This document shows, one piece after another, positions 57,525 to 64,000 of a stretch of 64,000 nt of DNA. This stretch comes from Mucilaginibacter xinganensis (GTDB lineage: Bacteria > Bacteroidota > Bacteroidia > Sphingobacteriales > Sphingobacteriaceae). The stretch lies in contig NZ_CP022743.1 in the NCBI RefSeq assembly GCF_002257585.1, positions 4,030,001 to 4,094,000 on the forward strand, read 5' to 3'. Each line of letters begins with the position of its first letter. The first letter of the stretch is position 1. The position numbers and the translations under genes were made by a program. The notes beneath the pieces were generated by a model, which did not search any database, was not told the origin of the DNA, and was given only the letters and a program-made list of their open reading frames with translations.

Positions 57525-58608
57525 ATTCAATAACAATTTTGTCAAACTGCGGGCCTGTACCGTTTAAAAATTCCACCTTTATCGGGATCACAAAAACCGG
57601 GAGCTGCCCATCAGTTGACCGTACCTGGTTTAACCAGGATTCATCTAAACGCTGCGCATCCTTTTCTGTTGTAACAATTATTTTTTTTTGTGCCGGATGG
57701 GCAGCAAACTCAGCCACAAGTTTAGCGATATTTTTTAAGGTAAACGGGTGGTGGTCGGGATAATTGTGATGAATTATATGCGGTGTGCTGTTGCTTAGGT
57801 ATTGCAGCAGCGGCTGTGCATTAGCTATCCCTGTTAATAAAAACACAGTGGTATCATTGTCTATAGTTAAAGCCGACTGCTTTCCGCTTAACGTTTGCAG
57901 GCCCTGGTAGGCAATTGATGTAAAAAATAATTGCTGGTAAGGCAAAGGTTCAATTTTGTGCGCGATATCCGTTTTTTCAGCGTCGGTTAGTGATGCCGGG
58001 CATTTGGATACAATGATCACCTGTGCGCGCCACCGCCCGCTCATGGGCTCGCGCATGTTGCCCGCCGGCAATAAAAAGTGCGGCGCATTAACCCGGTTAT
58101 AATCAAACAGCAAAAAGCTTAACCCCGGCTCAACGGCCCGGTGCTGGTAAGCATCGTCCATTAATATTATATCGTGATTGGGCAGCAACTGCTTTAATCC
58201 TTCTACCCTTGCCTCGCAAACAGCAACTGTTATATCCGGGAATTTCTGTTTAAACTGGGCGGGTTCATCTCCTATTTGCCTGGAGAGTGGAGCCTTAGTA
58301 GTAGCAGGTCCTTGATTGTTGAACCCTGATTCCCGGTTTTCCCTATCAGCTACGATATATCCCTTTGTTTCCCTTCCGTACCCTCTGCTCAATGTGGCCA
58401 GCTTATAATCTGATTTCAGCAGGCGAATGAGGTACTCCGTCATGGGGCTTTTGCCTGCGCCGCCAACTTCAAGGTTGCCCACAGATATTACCGGCTTGGT
58501 GAACCGGTAGCTTTTAAACAGCCCGGCATCATAAAGCCAGTTCCGTATAATAACAACCAACCCATAGATTAACGAAAAAGGCAACAAAAGCCAGCGCAGG
58601 TATTTCAT
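57487..58608 (-). CDS. lpxK: Tetraacyldisaccharide 4'-kinase
   Basis: A 373-residue membrane-associated kinase that phosphorylates the lipid A precursor at 4'. N-terminal helix (YLRWLLLPFSLIYGLVVII), Walker A VGNLEVGGAGKSPMTEYLI (GGAGKSP in place of the usual GGTGKTP), TLSRGYGR, ILMDDAYQHRAV (DDxxQ) and TTEKDAQRL are conserved. The frame is open to a TTG at 58620, which lies within the TATCTTTG promoter box, so the ATG at 58608 is used. First gene of lpxK-pnp-porin. Confidence 0.95.
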   Translation of the reverse strand: MKYLRWLLLPFSLIYGLVVIIRNWLYDAGLFKSYRFTKPVISVGNLEVGGAGKSPMTEYLIRLLKSDYKLATLSRGYGRETKGYIVADRENRESGFNNQGPATTKAPLSRQIGDEPAQFKQKFPDITVAVCEARVEGLKQLLPNHDIILMDDAYQHRAVEPGLSFLLFDYNRVNAPHFLLPAGNMREPMSGRWRAQVIIVSKCPASLTDAEKTDIAHKIEPLPYQQLFFTSIAYQGLQTLSGKQSALTIDNDTTVFLLTGIANAQPLLQYLSNSTPHIIHHNYPDHHPFTLKNIAKLVAEFAAHPAQKKIIVTTEKDAQRLDESWLNQVRSTDGQLPVFVIPIKVEFLNGTGPQFDKIVIEYVREHTENHSIH

Positions 58609-58617
58609 AGTCTGTTG

Positions 58618-58662
58618 CAAAGATAACCGGGATTAATGGATTTTAGGGATTTGGAAGAATTG
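58618..58662 (-). promoter_or_regulatory. lpxK promoter: AATCC-type tract plus TATCTTTG, very short leader
   Basis: Minus strand TTCCAAATCCCTAAAATCCA then TTAATCCCGGT (58662-58627) leads straight into TATCTTTG (58625-58618). The ATG begins 9 nt later at 58608, so the leader is only a few nucleotides. Confidence 0.65.
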
Positions 58663-58792
58663 AAAACTAAGAATTTCAATCTATCGGCAGGATATTAGGA
58701 TCAGCAGCATTAGATGACAAGTAAAAACCACTGCCAACCTCCGTTTACTATCGCTTTTCCTTACTAATCTTTGATCACTGGTCCGCTAACCT

Positions 58793-59563
58793 CTACTTCA
58801 AAATCTCCCTCACAGTTAGCAATTTTTCATCAACTTTCCCATCAATTACAGAAACAAAATAAGTATTGCTCTTTTCATCAACGGCTACTGATCTTACATA
58901 TTTTTCATTTTCAAATACTATCCCTGCAAGGTCATCAATAGCATAGCCGGGGCTTAACCTGCCTTTTAAAATATTTTCGAAATAAAGGGGCTTACGAAGC
59001 GGTTCGCTGTGGTAATGCGGGCAATGGCTGGTTTGGATAAAACCTAAACCCTGCACAATAGAAAGATCCTTAGGCCGTGAATCTGTAGTGCCGCCCTGGA
59101 ACCAGCATAACGAGCCGGCGCTGCCGCCTGCAAGAACTATCCCTTTGTTGTAGGCCTTTCGTAATACGGTATCAATTCCCTGGGCTTTCCATATCGCCAT
59201 CATATTAAGGGTGTTGCCCCCGCCAACCACTATAGCATCCATGCTCAGCAGGTTTTCTTCAAAAGTCTTTTTATCCGTATAGGATGCTACATAAACCCGT
59301 TGAACATAAGGCCGCATCGGCAATTCTTCACAGGCGGCATACCAGGCTATAATATAGTTGGCGTTATCGCCGGTGGCTGTCGGCAGGAAGCAAATTTTGG
59401 GATCCTTCTTTTTGGTTAAAGCAATAACGTACCGCATAAACTGCTTGTTATAATTGCCGCCGTATGCAAATATGGTACGGGTTACAGCTGTTGTTCCGGA
59501 CTGCTGGGCCATGCCCGAAAAACAGCAGGAAAACAATAGGATAGCCAGGTATATCTTTCTCAA
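58793..59563 (-). CDS. Exported peptidase E / cyanophycinase-like (S51) protein
   Basis: A 256-residue protein of the peptidase S51 family. Signal peptide (RKIYLAILLFSCCFSGMAQQ), then ATGDNANYIIAWY, VGGGNTLNMMAIWKAQGID and the nucleophile block GIVLAGGSAGSLCWFQGGTTD (Ser in GGSAGS), with HYHSEPLR following. PepE cleaves N-terminal Asp dipeptides; being exported is unusual for PepE and nearer to cyanophycinase-like forms. No ATG fits: the frame opens at a TTG (59614) that precedes a TATAATTG promoter-like site, so a second TTG (59563) is proposed. The start is uncertain. Confidence 0.85.
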   Translation of the reverse strand: MRKIYLAILLFSCCFSGMAQQSGTTAVTRTIFAYGGNYNKQFMRYVIALTKKKDPKICFLPTATGDNANYIIAWYAACEELPMRPYVQRVYVASYTDKKTFEENLLSMDAIVVGGGNTLNMMAIWKAQGIDTVLRKAYNKGIVLAGGSAGSLCWFQGGTTDSRPKDLSIVQGLGFIQTSHCPHYHSEPLRKPLYFENILKGRLSPGYAIDDLAGIVFENEKYVRSVAVDEKSNTYFVSVIDGKVDEKLLTVREILK

Positions 59564-59655
59564 TTTTAATAATTTATAGTTTATAATTACCGGGCTGGTA
59601 TTACCGGGCAACAATTATAGTAAAACCATGGTTGATTTTAAAATATTGAACACGC

Positions 59656-59710
59656 TAACTTTCGGACTTTTCGGACTTTACTGACTTTCCTTCAATAATT
59701 CTTAAATTTG
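59656..59710 (+). promoter_or_regulatory. Lipoprotein promoter: GACTTTTCGGACTT tract plus TAAATTTG
   Basis: AACTTTCGGACTTTTCGGAC and TTTACTGACTTTCC (59656-59690), then TAAATTTG at 59703-59710. The tract-to-box gap (about 12 nt) is a little longer than in the other copies. The leader is about 105 nt. Confidence 0.6.
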
Positions 59711-59823
59711 TTTGTAACATCAGTGCCAACACCGGTATCTAAACAACATAAATAAAAACAAAACAGCAGGCCGGCGCCAAAACTAACTGCGATAACCGGC
59801 ATATAACATATCATCAAAACATT

Positions 59824-60555
59824 ATGAAAAAAATATTCATAGCACTAACCGGTTTAGTATTACTTGCATCTGCCTGTAATCAAAATCAACCGCAGCAAAA
59901 CAATGTTACCATTGAGAGTAATACTACGGCAGGCTTTGATGTAAATAAACTTGCCCAGTTTGTAAAAACCAGCACTGACCCGCAGACGCTTGAAAAAGCA
60001 ATAAATAACCCTGCTAACCAAATCAACAACCTGGACCTGGATAAAGATGGAAACATTGATTACCTAAAGGTGCAGGAAGGTGATAATAACAAGCTGAAAG
60101 TAATTGACGATGTGAGTAACAGCGAATCCGTAACCGTGGCAAGCATTAATGTTACCCCCGCGGCCAATAACAGCACAGCCGATTTGAACATACAGGGTAA
60201 CCCCAATTATGTGGGTTATAACAATTACTATCACTCGTCATTCACCTTCACCGATTTTTTATTGTTAAGCTACCTGATGCGCCCGCATAGTTATTATATG
60301 CCGATGTATCATTACGGGTATTATCCTTCATATTACACCCGTACACGCACTTATACTACTTTCAGGCCTACTACTTCGCCTGCTATGTCATCAAGAGCCA
60401 GTAATAGAAGCAGTTTGAGCCAGCCTGTAAGATCCCAACGTTCATTCGGCAGCCGCAGCTCAAGCCCCGTAAGAAGCGGCGGTTTTGGCAGCCGGAGTTC
60501 CAGCAGCAGGTCGGGCTTTGGCCGCAGCCGCGGCGGATTTGGCCGCAGGAGGTAA
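59824..60555 (+). CDS. Lipoprotein with EF-hand-like segment and Arg/Ser/Gly-rich tail
   Basis: A 243-residue lipoprotein: lipobox LASAC-N (Cys18). A calcium-loop-like LDLDKDGNIDYLKV lies near residue 75. A Tyr-rich central region (YVGYNNYYHSS, YYMPMYHYGYYPSYYTRTR) follows, and the last 55 residues are low-complexity Arg/Ser/Gly (SRSGFGRSRGGFGRRR). The order suggests an anchored head with a very basic disordered tail that could bind polyanions such as LPS or DNA. Family not recognised. A 7-bp hairpin separates it from the next gene. Confidence 0.85.
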   Translation: MKKIFIALTGLVLLASACNQNQPQQNNVTIESNTTAGFDVNKLAQFVKTSTDPQTLEKAINNPANQINNLDLDKDGNIDYLKVQEGDNNKLKVIDDVSNSESVTVASINVTPAANNSTADLNIQGNPNYVGYNNYYHSSFTFTDFLLLSYLMRPHSYYMPMYHYGYYPSYYTRTRTYTTFRPTTSPAMSSRASNRSSLSQPVRSQRSFGSRSSSPVRSGGFGSRSSSSRSGFGRSRGGFGRRR

Positions 60556-60581
60556 TTAATTTAATGCTTTTTTAAAGTCAC

Positions 60582-60598
60582 AGGATCATTGTGATCCT
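60582..60598. other. Perfect 7-bp hairpin in front of the gene at 60613
   Basis: AGGATCA (60582-60588), TTG, TGATCCT (60592-60598), 14 nt before the ATG. Too short of T residues for a terminator; it could modulate translation of the downstream gene. Confidence 0.5.
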
Positions 60599-60612
60599 TC
60601 TAAACTATAGAC

Positions 60613-61386
60613 ATGACTATTCAACTCAGAAAAAACACTTCTTTATCAAGCGATAATAAAAAGACATTTAAAGCCATCATTGTTTTAAATGAAATGATAA
60701 ACGGCACCCACCAGTTTAGCAGCAACGCTTATGGCGATGATAGTGTGCTGCAACCTTTGTTTGCCGAAATGGTTGCAAAAGGGTATGTAATCTCCCGGGA
60801 TTCAATCTACCAGGTGAGCTCAAAAGGCCGCGGCATATTTGACACCTTTATGAAGCGCTATACCGAATACCTGAAAGTTTATGACGTTTTCTCGTTTGTT
60901 GATCTCGAAAAAGGAGAGTTTGCTTTTGACAGGTATTTTGATTTTGATACGGATGACGCCTGGTTTGACTACACAAATGACGAACGTTTTGACGACCTGC
61001 GCATTGCAGTGGCCCTGTTTAAAAAAGTTGATCCCGCTGAGATTGTCTTTATGTCGTTCATTAACGAAAACCGGTTTGATACCAACGTGAGCGGCTGGCA
61101 AAACAACCTGATGTCAGATAGCGCATGGAATGAGATAGAGGAGATTTGCAACACCGCCATAAAGCCCGATGAAGTTGGCGAAGATGCGATGGTTGACATG
61201 ATAAACCAGGGATCGGAGCTGATGATCAGGCTGATGGAGGAAGAGCAGAAACAAAATAATAACAACTCAAATAACAGTGGCGGCACTACTACCGTTGTTG
61301 AAGAAGAAACTGTAGAATATTACCAGCCTTATTACGATCCATATTACATTTCGCCGATTTGGTTAGTACCACTATTTTTATGGTAG
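60613..61386 (+). CDS. Acidic cytoplasmic protein, unknown family
   Basis: A 257-residue protein without a signal peptide. Residues 1-75 look helix-turn-helix or winged-helix-like (KTFKAIIVLNEMI, PLFAEMVAKGYVISRDS, YQVSSKGRGIFDTFM). The middle is acidic and aromatic (DRYFDFDTDDAWFDYTNDERFDDLRIA). A poly-Asn/Ser linker (QKQNNNNSNNSGGTTT) is followed by an aromatic C-terminus (YYQPYYDPYYISPIWLVPLF). Transcribed after the EF-hand-like lipoprotein, 58 bp away, likely one unit. Function unknown. Confidence 0.85.
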   Translation: MTIQLRKNTSLSSDNKKTFKAIIVLNEMINGTHQFSSNAYGDDSVLQPLFAEMVAKGYVISRDSIYQVSSKGRGIFDTFMKRYTEYLKVYDVFSFVDLEKGEFAFDRYFDFDTDDAWFDYTNDERFDDLRIAVALFKKVDPAEIVFMSFINENRFDTNVSGWQNNLMSDSAWNEIEEICNTAIKPDEVGEDAMVDMINQGSELMIRLMEEEQKQNNNNSNNSGGTTTVVEEETVEYYQPYYDPYYISPIWLVPLFLW

Positions 61387-61444
61387 AACGCGCCTTTGCC
61401 GTTCTGAATGAAGTGAAGGACTTTCAGTAAATAATGGTTTACTT

Positions 61445-61471
61445 GGGACGGGGCGTTAATGTACCTGTCCC
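61445..61471. other. Hairpin between convergent genes
   Basis: GGGACGGG (61445-61452) and CCTGTCCC (61464-61471) form an 8-bp stem with one G-T pair; no T-run. May close the 60613 transcript. Confidence 0.45.
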
Positions 61472-61480
61472 GCGTTCCTA

Positions 61481-61666
61481 TTATTTCATGCCGATCTGAA
61501 AGGTCAACAAGTCCTTTTTAATTTCAAAATTCCGCTTAAGTATCGATGAGATATAAGCGTCAATTGCTTTATTAAATTCGCCAATGGACTTGTTATCATA
61601 AGTTGGTTCGTGATAATAAATTAGCTTTGCCTGTAAACAGCGCCCCTGATGATTTTTCGGCACCAT
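61481..61666 (-). CDS. Small protein or gene remnant, 61 residues
   Basis: Open from ATG 61666 to TAA 61481. The sequence is protein-like (LIYYHEPTYDNKSIGEFNKA, IDAYISSILKRNFEIKKDLL) with a helical second half. An in-frame stop lies nine codons upstream. The gap to the oxidoreductase stop is only 37 bp, so it may be the last gene of that strand's transcript or the C-terminal remnant of a lost gene. No family is recognised. Confidence 0.45.
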   Translation of the reverse strand: MVPKNHQGRCLQAKLIYYHEPTYDNKSIGEFNKAIDAYISSILKRNFEIKKDLLTFQIGMK

Positions 61667-61703
61667 TTGGTACAGGCGGATAAGGCAGGATTAAACGGTT
61701 TCA

Positions 61704-62684
61704 TTATTTATTTTTAGTAAACGCATCCATAATATCCATCAATGTTATTGCTTCATCTATTGAACATGGGTTTGGCCCCTCATCGTTAAAATAGGCTACA
61801 ATCTTGGTTATCATGGGTTGTTGGATATGTTCAGGATGAATGAAAGTTAGCGTTTGTTCGTCCTCATCGGTTTTCCAGCTGATGAAGTTACCAAAGAAAG
61901 GGAAAGTTATTTTCCCTTTGGTACCAACAATCTCACATGAGTCTATTCTTTGGTTTTGAGCAACATTAAAGCACCAGGAGCCATTAACCACCACTTTGTT
62001 TTTAAATAATATTTGCCCGCTAACATTATCGTCCGCAGGGGTATCGCCGGCCTGGTTTAAAGAGAATCCCTGGTATTTTTCAGGCTCCCCAAAAAAGAAC
62101 AGCATCAGGTCAAGCTGGTGCGGCGCAAGGTCATGAAAATAGCCACCGCCCGATAGTTCGGGATGAACGCGCCAGTTATCGGCTACATCGGCTGCCGTCT
62201 CAGCTTTCCGGCTTTGCCACATCCTGATTTGTACGGTACGGATCTCGCCAACAAGCCCACTTTCAAGTAATTGTTTCACTTTTAAAAACATTGGTACACC
62301 CCGGCGGTAATGGGCCACGGTTAGCTTTTGATTCGGATGCTGTTTAACCGCTTCAGCAATCATTCGGGCTTCAGCTGCGTTACGCGTAACGGGCTTTTCT
62401 ACATAAACGTTGAAACCTTTTTTAAGGGCAGCTATGGCATACGGCATGTGCGATGCCGGTGGGGTAGCAATATAAACAGCATTAATATTGGGGTCGTCCA
62501 GCAGTTTATCAGCATCACTGTACCAGGTGCCAACGCCGTGGCGCAGGGCGTAGTCAGCAGCTTTTTCCGCATCGCGTCGCATTACCGCTATGAGCTTACT
62601 ATTTGCAATTTTGCTAAATGCCGGGCCGCTTTTTTTTTCCGTTACATTGCCGCAACCTATTATTCCCCAGTTTACTTCTGACAT
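61704..62684 (-). CDS. Gfo/Idh/MocA family oxidoreductase
   Basis: A 326-residue NAD(P)-dependent dehydrogenase acting on sugars or inositol-like substrates. The N-terminal Rossmann loop WGIIGCGNVTE starts at residue 5. YIATPPASHMPYAIAALKKG and the catalytic EKPVTRNAAEA (EKP) are conserved. The C-terminal domain has GGGYFHDLAPHQLDLMLFFFG with the conserved His. The frame is open to a TTG at 62702; the ATG at 62684 (MSEVNWGIIG) is preferred. 86 bp after the aldo/keto reductase gene, probably one transcript. Confidence 0.95.
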   Translation of the reverse strand: MSEVNWGIIGCGNVTEKKSGPAFSKIANSKLIAVMRRDAEKAADYALRHGVGTWYSDADKLLDDPNINAVYIATPPASHMPYAIAALKKGFNVYVEKPVTRNAAEARMIAEAVKQHPNQKLTVAHYRRGVPMFLKVKQLLESGLVGEIRTVQIRMWQSRKAETAADVADNWRVHPELSGGGYFHDLAPHQLDLMLFFFGEPEKYQGFSLNQAGDTPADDNVSGQILFKNKVVVNGSWCFNVAQNQRIDSCEIVGTKGKITFPFFGNFISWKTDEDEQTLTFIHPEHIQQPMITKIVAYFNDEGPNPCSIDEAITLMDIMDAFTKNK

Positions 62685-62770
62685 ATTTTTTATAGAGAGC
62701 AACGAAACAGTCGGGTTAGAAACTTTTAATTGATGCTTCTACTAACGCCCACTGTTTTTATCCTTAAATC

Positions 62771-63760
62771 TTAGTTTAATATTTCTTCAATTTTTGCCAA
62801 TTCTTCTTTCGAAAATTCAATATTGTCGAGGCATTTTAATGAATCAGCTAATTGCTCAGCCCTGCTTGCACCTATAAGTACAGAGGTTATCCTATGATCT
62901 TTTAGCAACCAGGCTAATGCCATTTGCGCCAATGTTTGTCCGCGTTGCAGGGCTATCTCATTCAGTCGCGTTATCTGGCTTATACGTTCTTCGGTTACCT
63001 GGCTTTCCTGTAAAAAACCTGTTGATTTGGCCGCCCTTGAATCTGCCGGGATGCCGTGCAGGTATTTATTGGTTAATAACCCCTGTGCCAGCGGCGAAAA
63101 CGGGATGCAGCCCACACCATCTTTTTCTAAAACATCAAGTAATCCCCCTTCAACCCAACGTTCAAACATGGAGTATTTGGGCTGATGGATGAGGCATGGC
63201 GTGCCCAGCCGTTTTAAAATGGCAATTGCTTCATCAGCTTCCCTGGCCGGGTAGTTAGAAATGCCTGCATACAGTGCTTTTCCCTGCCTTACTATTAAAT
63301 CAAGTGCACCCATCGTTTCTTCAAGCGGTGTTTCCGGGTCCGGGCGGTGATGGTAAAATATATCAACATATTCCAGCCCCATTCGCTGTAAGCTTTGATC
63401 AAGGCTGGATACAAGGTACTTTTTCGATCCCCAGTCGCCATAGGGGCCATCCCACATGGTATAGCCTGCTTTGCTGCTGATGATCATTTCGTCGCGGTAG
63501 CCGCGAAAATCTTCTTTCAAAATGCGACCGAAGTTTTCTTCTGCTGACCCCGGAGGAGGGCCGTAATTATTGGCGAGATCGAAATGGGTGATGCCGCTAT
63601 CAAAAGCGAGGTGTAATATTTTGCGGTAGGTTTCGGTAACATCTACATGCCCGAAATTGTGCCACAGACCCAGTGAAACCGCCGGAAGCTTGATGCCGCT
63701 TTTTCCGCAGCGGCGGTATTGCATTTTTTCGTATCGGTTTTCTGCAGGTACGTAAGTCAT
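62771..63760 (-). CDS. Aldo/keto reductase, L-glyceraldehyde 3-phosphate reductase type
   Basis: A 329-residue NADPH-dependent reductase. The barrel motifs are the catalytic Asp and Tyr in HFDLANNYGPPPGSAEENFG, the Lys in ISSKAGYTMWDGPYGDWGS, HHRPDPETPLEETM (His) and IPFSPLAQGLLTNKYL, with the C-terminal cofactor block VLIGASRAEQLADSL. The GPPPGSAEENFG and YTMWDGPYGDWGS segments are those of the YghZ/Gpr group that reduces L-glyceraldehyde 3-phosphate and methylglyoxal. Followed by the Gfo/Idh oxidoreductase. Confidence 0.94.
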   Translation of the reverse strand: MTYVPAENRYEKMQYRRCGKSGIKLPAVSLGLWHNFGHVDVTETYRKILHLAFDSGITHFDLANNYGPPPGSAEENFGRILKEDFRGYRDEMIISSKAGYTMWDGPYGDWGSKKYLVSSLDQSLQRMGLEYVDIFYHHRPDPETPLEETMGALDLIVRQGKALYAGISNYPAREADEAIAILKRLGTPCLIHQPKYSMFERWVEGGLLDVLEKDGVGCIPFSPLAQGLLTNKYLHGIPADSRAAKSTGFLQESQVTEERISQITRLNEIALQRGQTLAQMALAWLLKDHRITSVLIGASRAEQLADSLKCLDNIEFSKEELAKIEEILN

Positions 63761-63868
63761 AAATTTGGTTGAGTTGGTTTTAACTAAAGTAAAAATAGAC
63801 TTTTAAATAAATAACCGAAGTAAATTATTTTTTTCATGGCTTATCCCGCGATTTGCGGAAGGGATAGG

Positions 63869-64000
63869 TCAGACCACCTCTGCCACAACAAAAGTGCTCC
63901 CGCCTGCAAAAACCAGGTCGCCATGGCCGGCATTTTGCCGTGCCGCTGCTAGTGCTGCTTTTACCGATGGGTAGGTGTCGCCATGCAAACCAAATCCTTC
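63869..64000 (-). CDS. folC: Folylpolyglutamate / dihydrofolate synthase, C-terminal end (cut by window edge)
   Basis: The minus strand frame enters from the window end and stops at TGA (63871-63869), giving the last 43 residues. GDTYPSVKAALAAARQ and GDLVFAGGSTFVVAEVV match the C-terminus of FolC Mur-ligase proteins, where GGSTFVVAE is very conserved. The N-terminal ATP-binding part lies outside the window. Placed 108 bp upstream of the aldo/keto reductase on the same strand. Confidence 0.85.
   Translation of the reverse strand, partial: EGFGLHGDTYPSVKAALAAARQNAGHGDLVFAGGSTFVVAEVV

Noticed and set aside
1..64000. tRNA or rRNA genes
   Set aside because: I looked in the intergenic regions for cloverleaf arms with GTTCRANNC and conserved rRNA blocks and found none; a covariance search would be decisive.

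Overview
The window looks like a chromosomal stretch of a Sphingobacteriaceae-type Bacteroidota, most like Mucilaginibacter or Pedobacter. The evidence is: promoters of the Bacteroidota form (a TAnnTTTG -7 box sits just upstream of most genes), lipoproteins with SAC-K or SSC lipoboxes, an outer-membrane receptor with a carboxypeptidase-like N-domain, a Porin_10-type barrel, a MutS-like ATPase with N-terminal membrane helices, and housekeeping genes scattered singly or in twos and threes. Species is inference. I see no phage, transposase, CRISPR array, rRNA or tRNA.

Layout. 1-1.4 kb: mreB and the start of mreC (cell shape), minus strand. 1.5-3.9 kb: purH and purN (IMP synthesis). 4-7.5 kb: a lipoprotein, a dlgD-like dehydrogenase, an RluA-type pseudouridine synthase and panB. 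7.8-15 kb: carA, exported or cytoplasmic unknowns, an ABC exporter pair and a TlpA-like thioredoxin. 15-25.5 kb: enolase, an S9 peptidase, lspA, a DEAD-box helicase, an FtsB/DivIC-like protein, an acyltransferase and leuS. 25.7-28.5 kb: three tandem paralogous lipoproteins of unknown family. 28.6-37.5 kb: a dicarboxylate symporter, sucD, msrB, nrdB-nrdA, a CWC protein and a thioesterase. 37.5-40.2 kb: metE under a cobalamin riboswitch. 40.2-41.2 kb: a small AT-rich cassette. 41.3-49.1 kb: fabG, a VWA-like membrane protein, a TonB-type receptor and the MutS-like ATPase. 49.3-54.4 kb: rlmH, an LpxO/AspH-like hydroxylase, a CDF metal exporter, DUF5606, a cyclophilin and an exported unknown. 54.6-58.6 kb: the lpxK-pnp-porin operon. 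58.8-64 kb: a PepE-like peptidase, two unknowns, two oxidoreductases and the folC 3' end.

The most unusual content is between the genes. Many intergenic spaces hold short, quasi-periodic word tracts belonging to several families: GACTTTCCGGACTT-like, CTAATCTCTAATC-like, GGTGAATGGTGAGTGG-like, CCATGGTCTATGGAC-like, TCTTGATTCCTGACT-like and TTGATTGAGTTGATT-like. They occupy three repeated positions: directly upstream of a -7 promoter box, directly after a stop codon, or as inverted pairs around a spacer. One CCATGG tract is four 40-bp tandem units, one forms a terminator stem behind nrdA, and two nearly identical copies bound the AT-rich cassette. Other repeat types are a GACGCAA/TTGCGTC hairpin family just after stop codons, a MITE-like inverted repeat behind the symporter gene, and a palindromic element that appears inserted in frame within the VWA-like gene. 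The findings concentrate on this layer.

Genes that work together: nrdB-nrdA make deoxyribonucleotides; lpxK with a possible LpxO-like hydroxylase concern lipid A; purH/purN/carA supply nucleotides; the metE riboswitch allows B12-independent methionine synthesis only when B12 is scarce.
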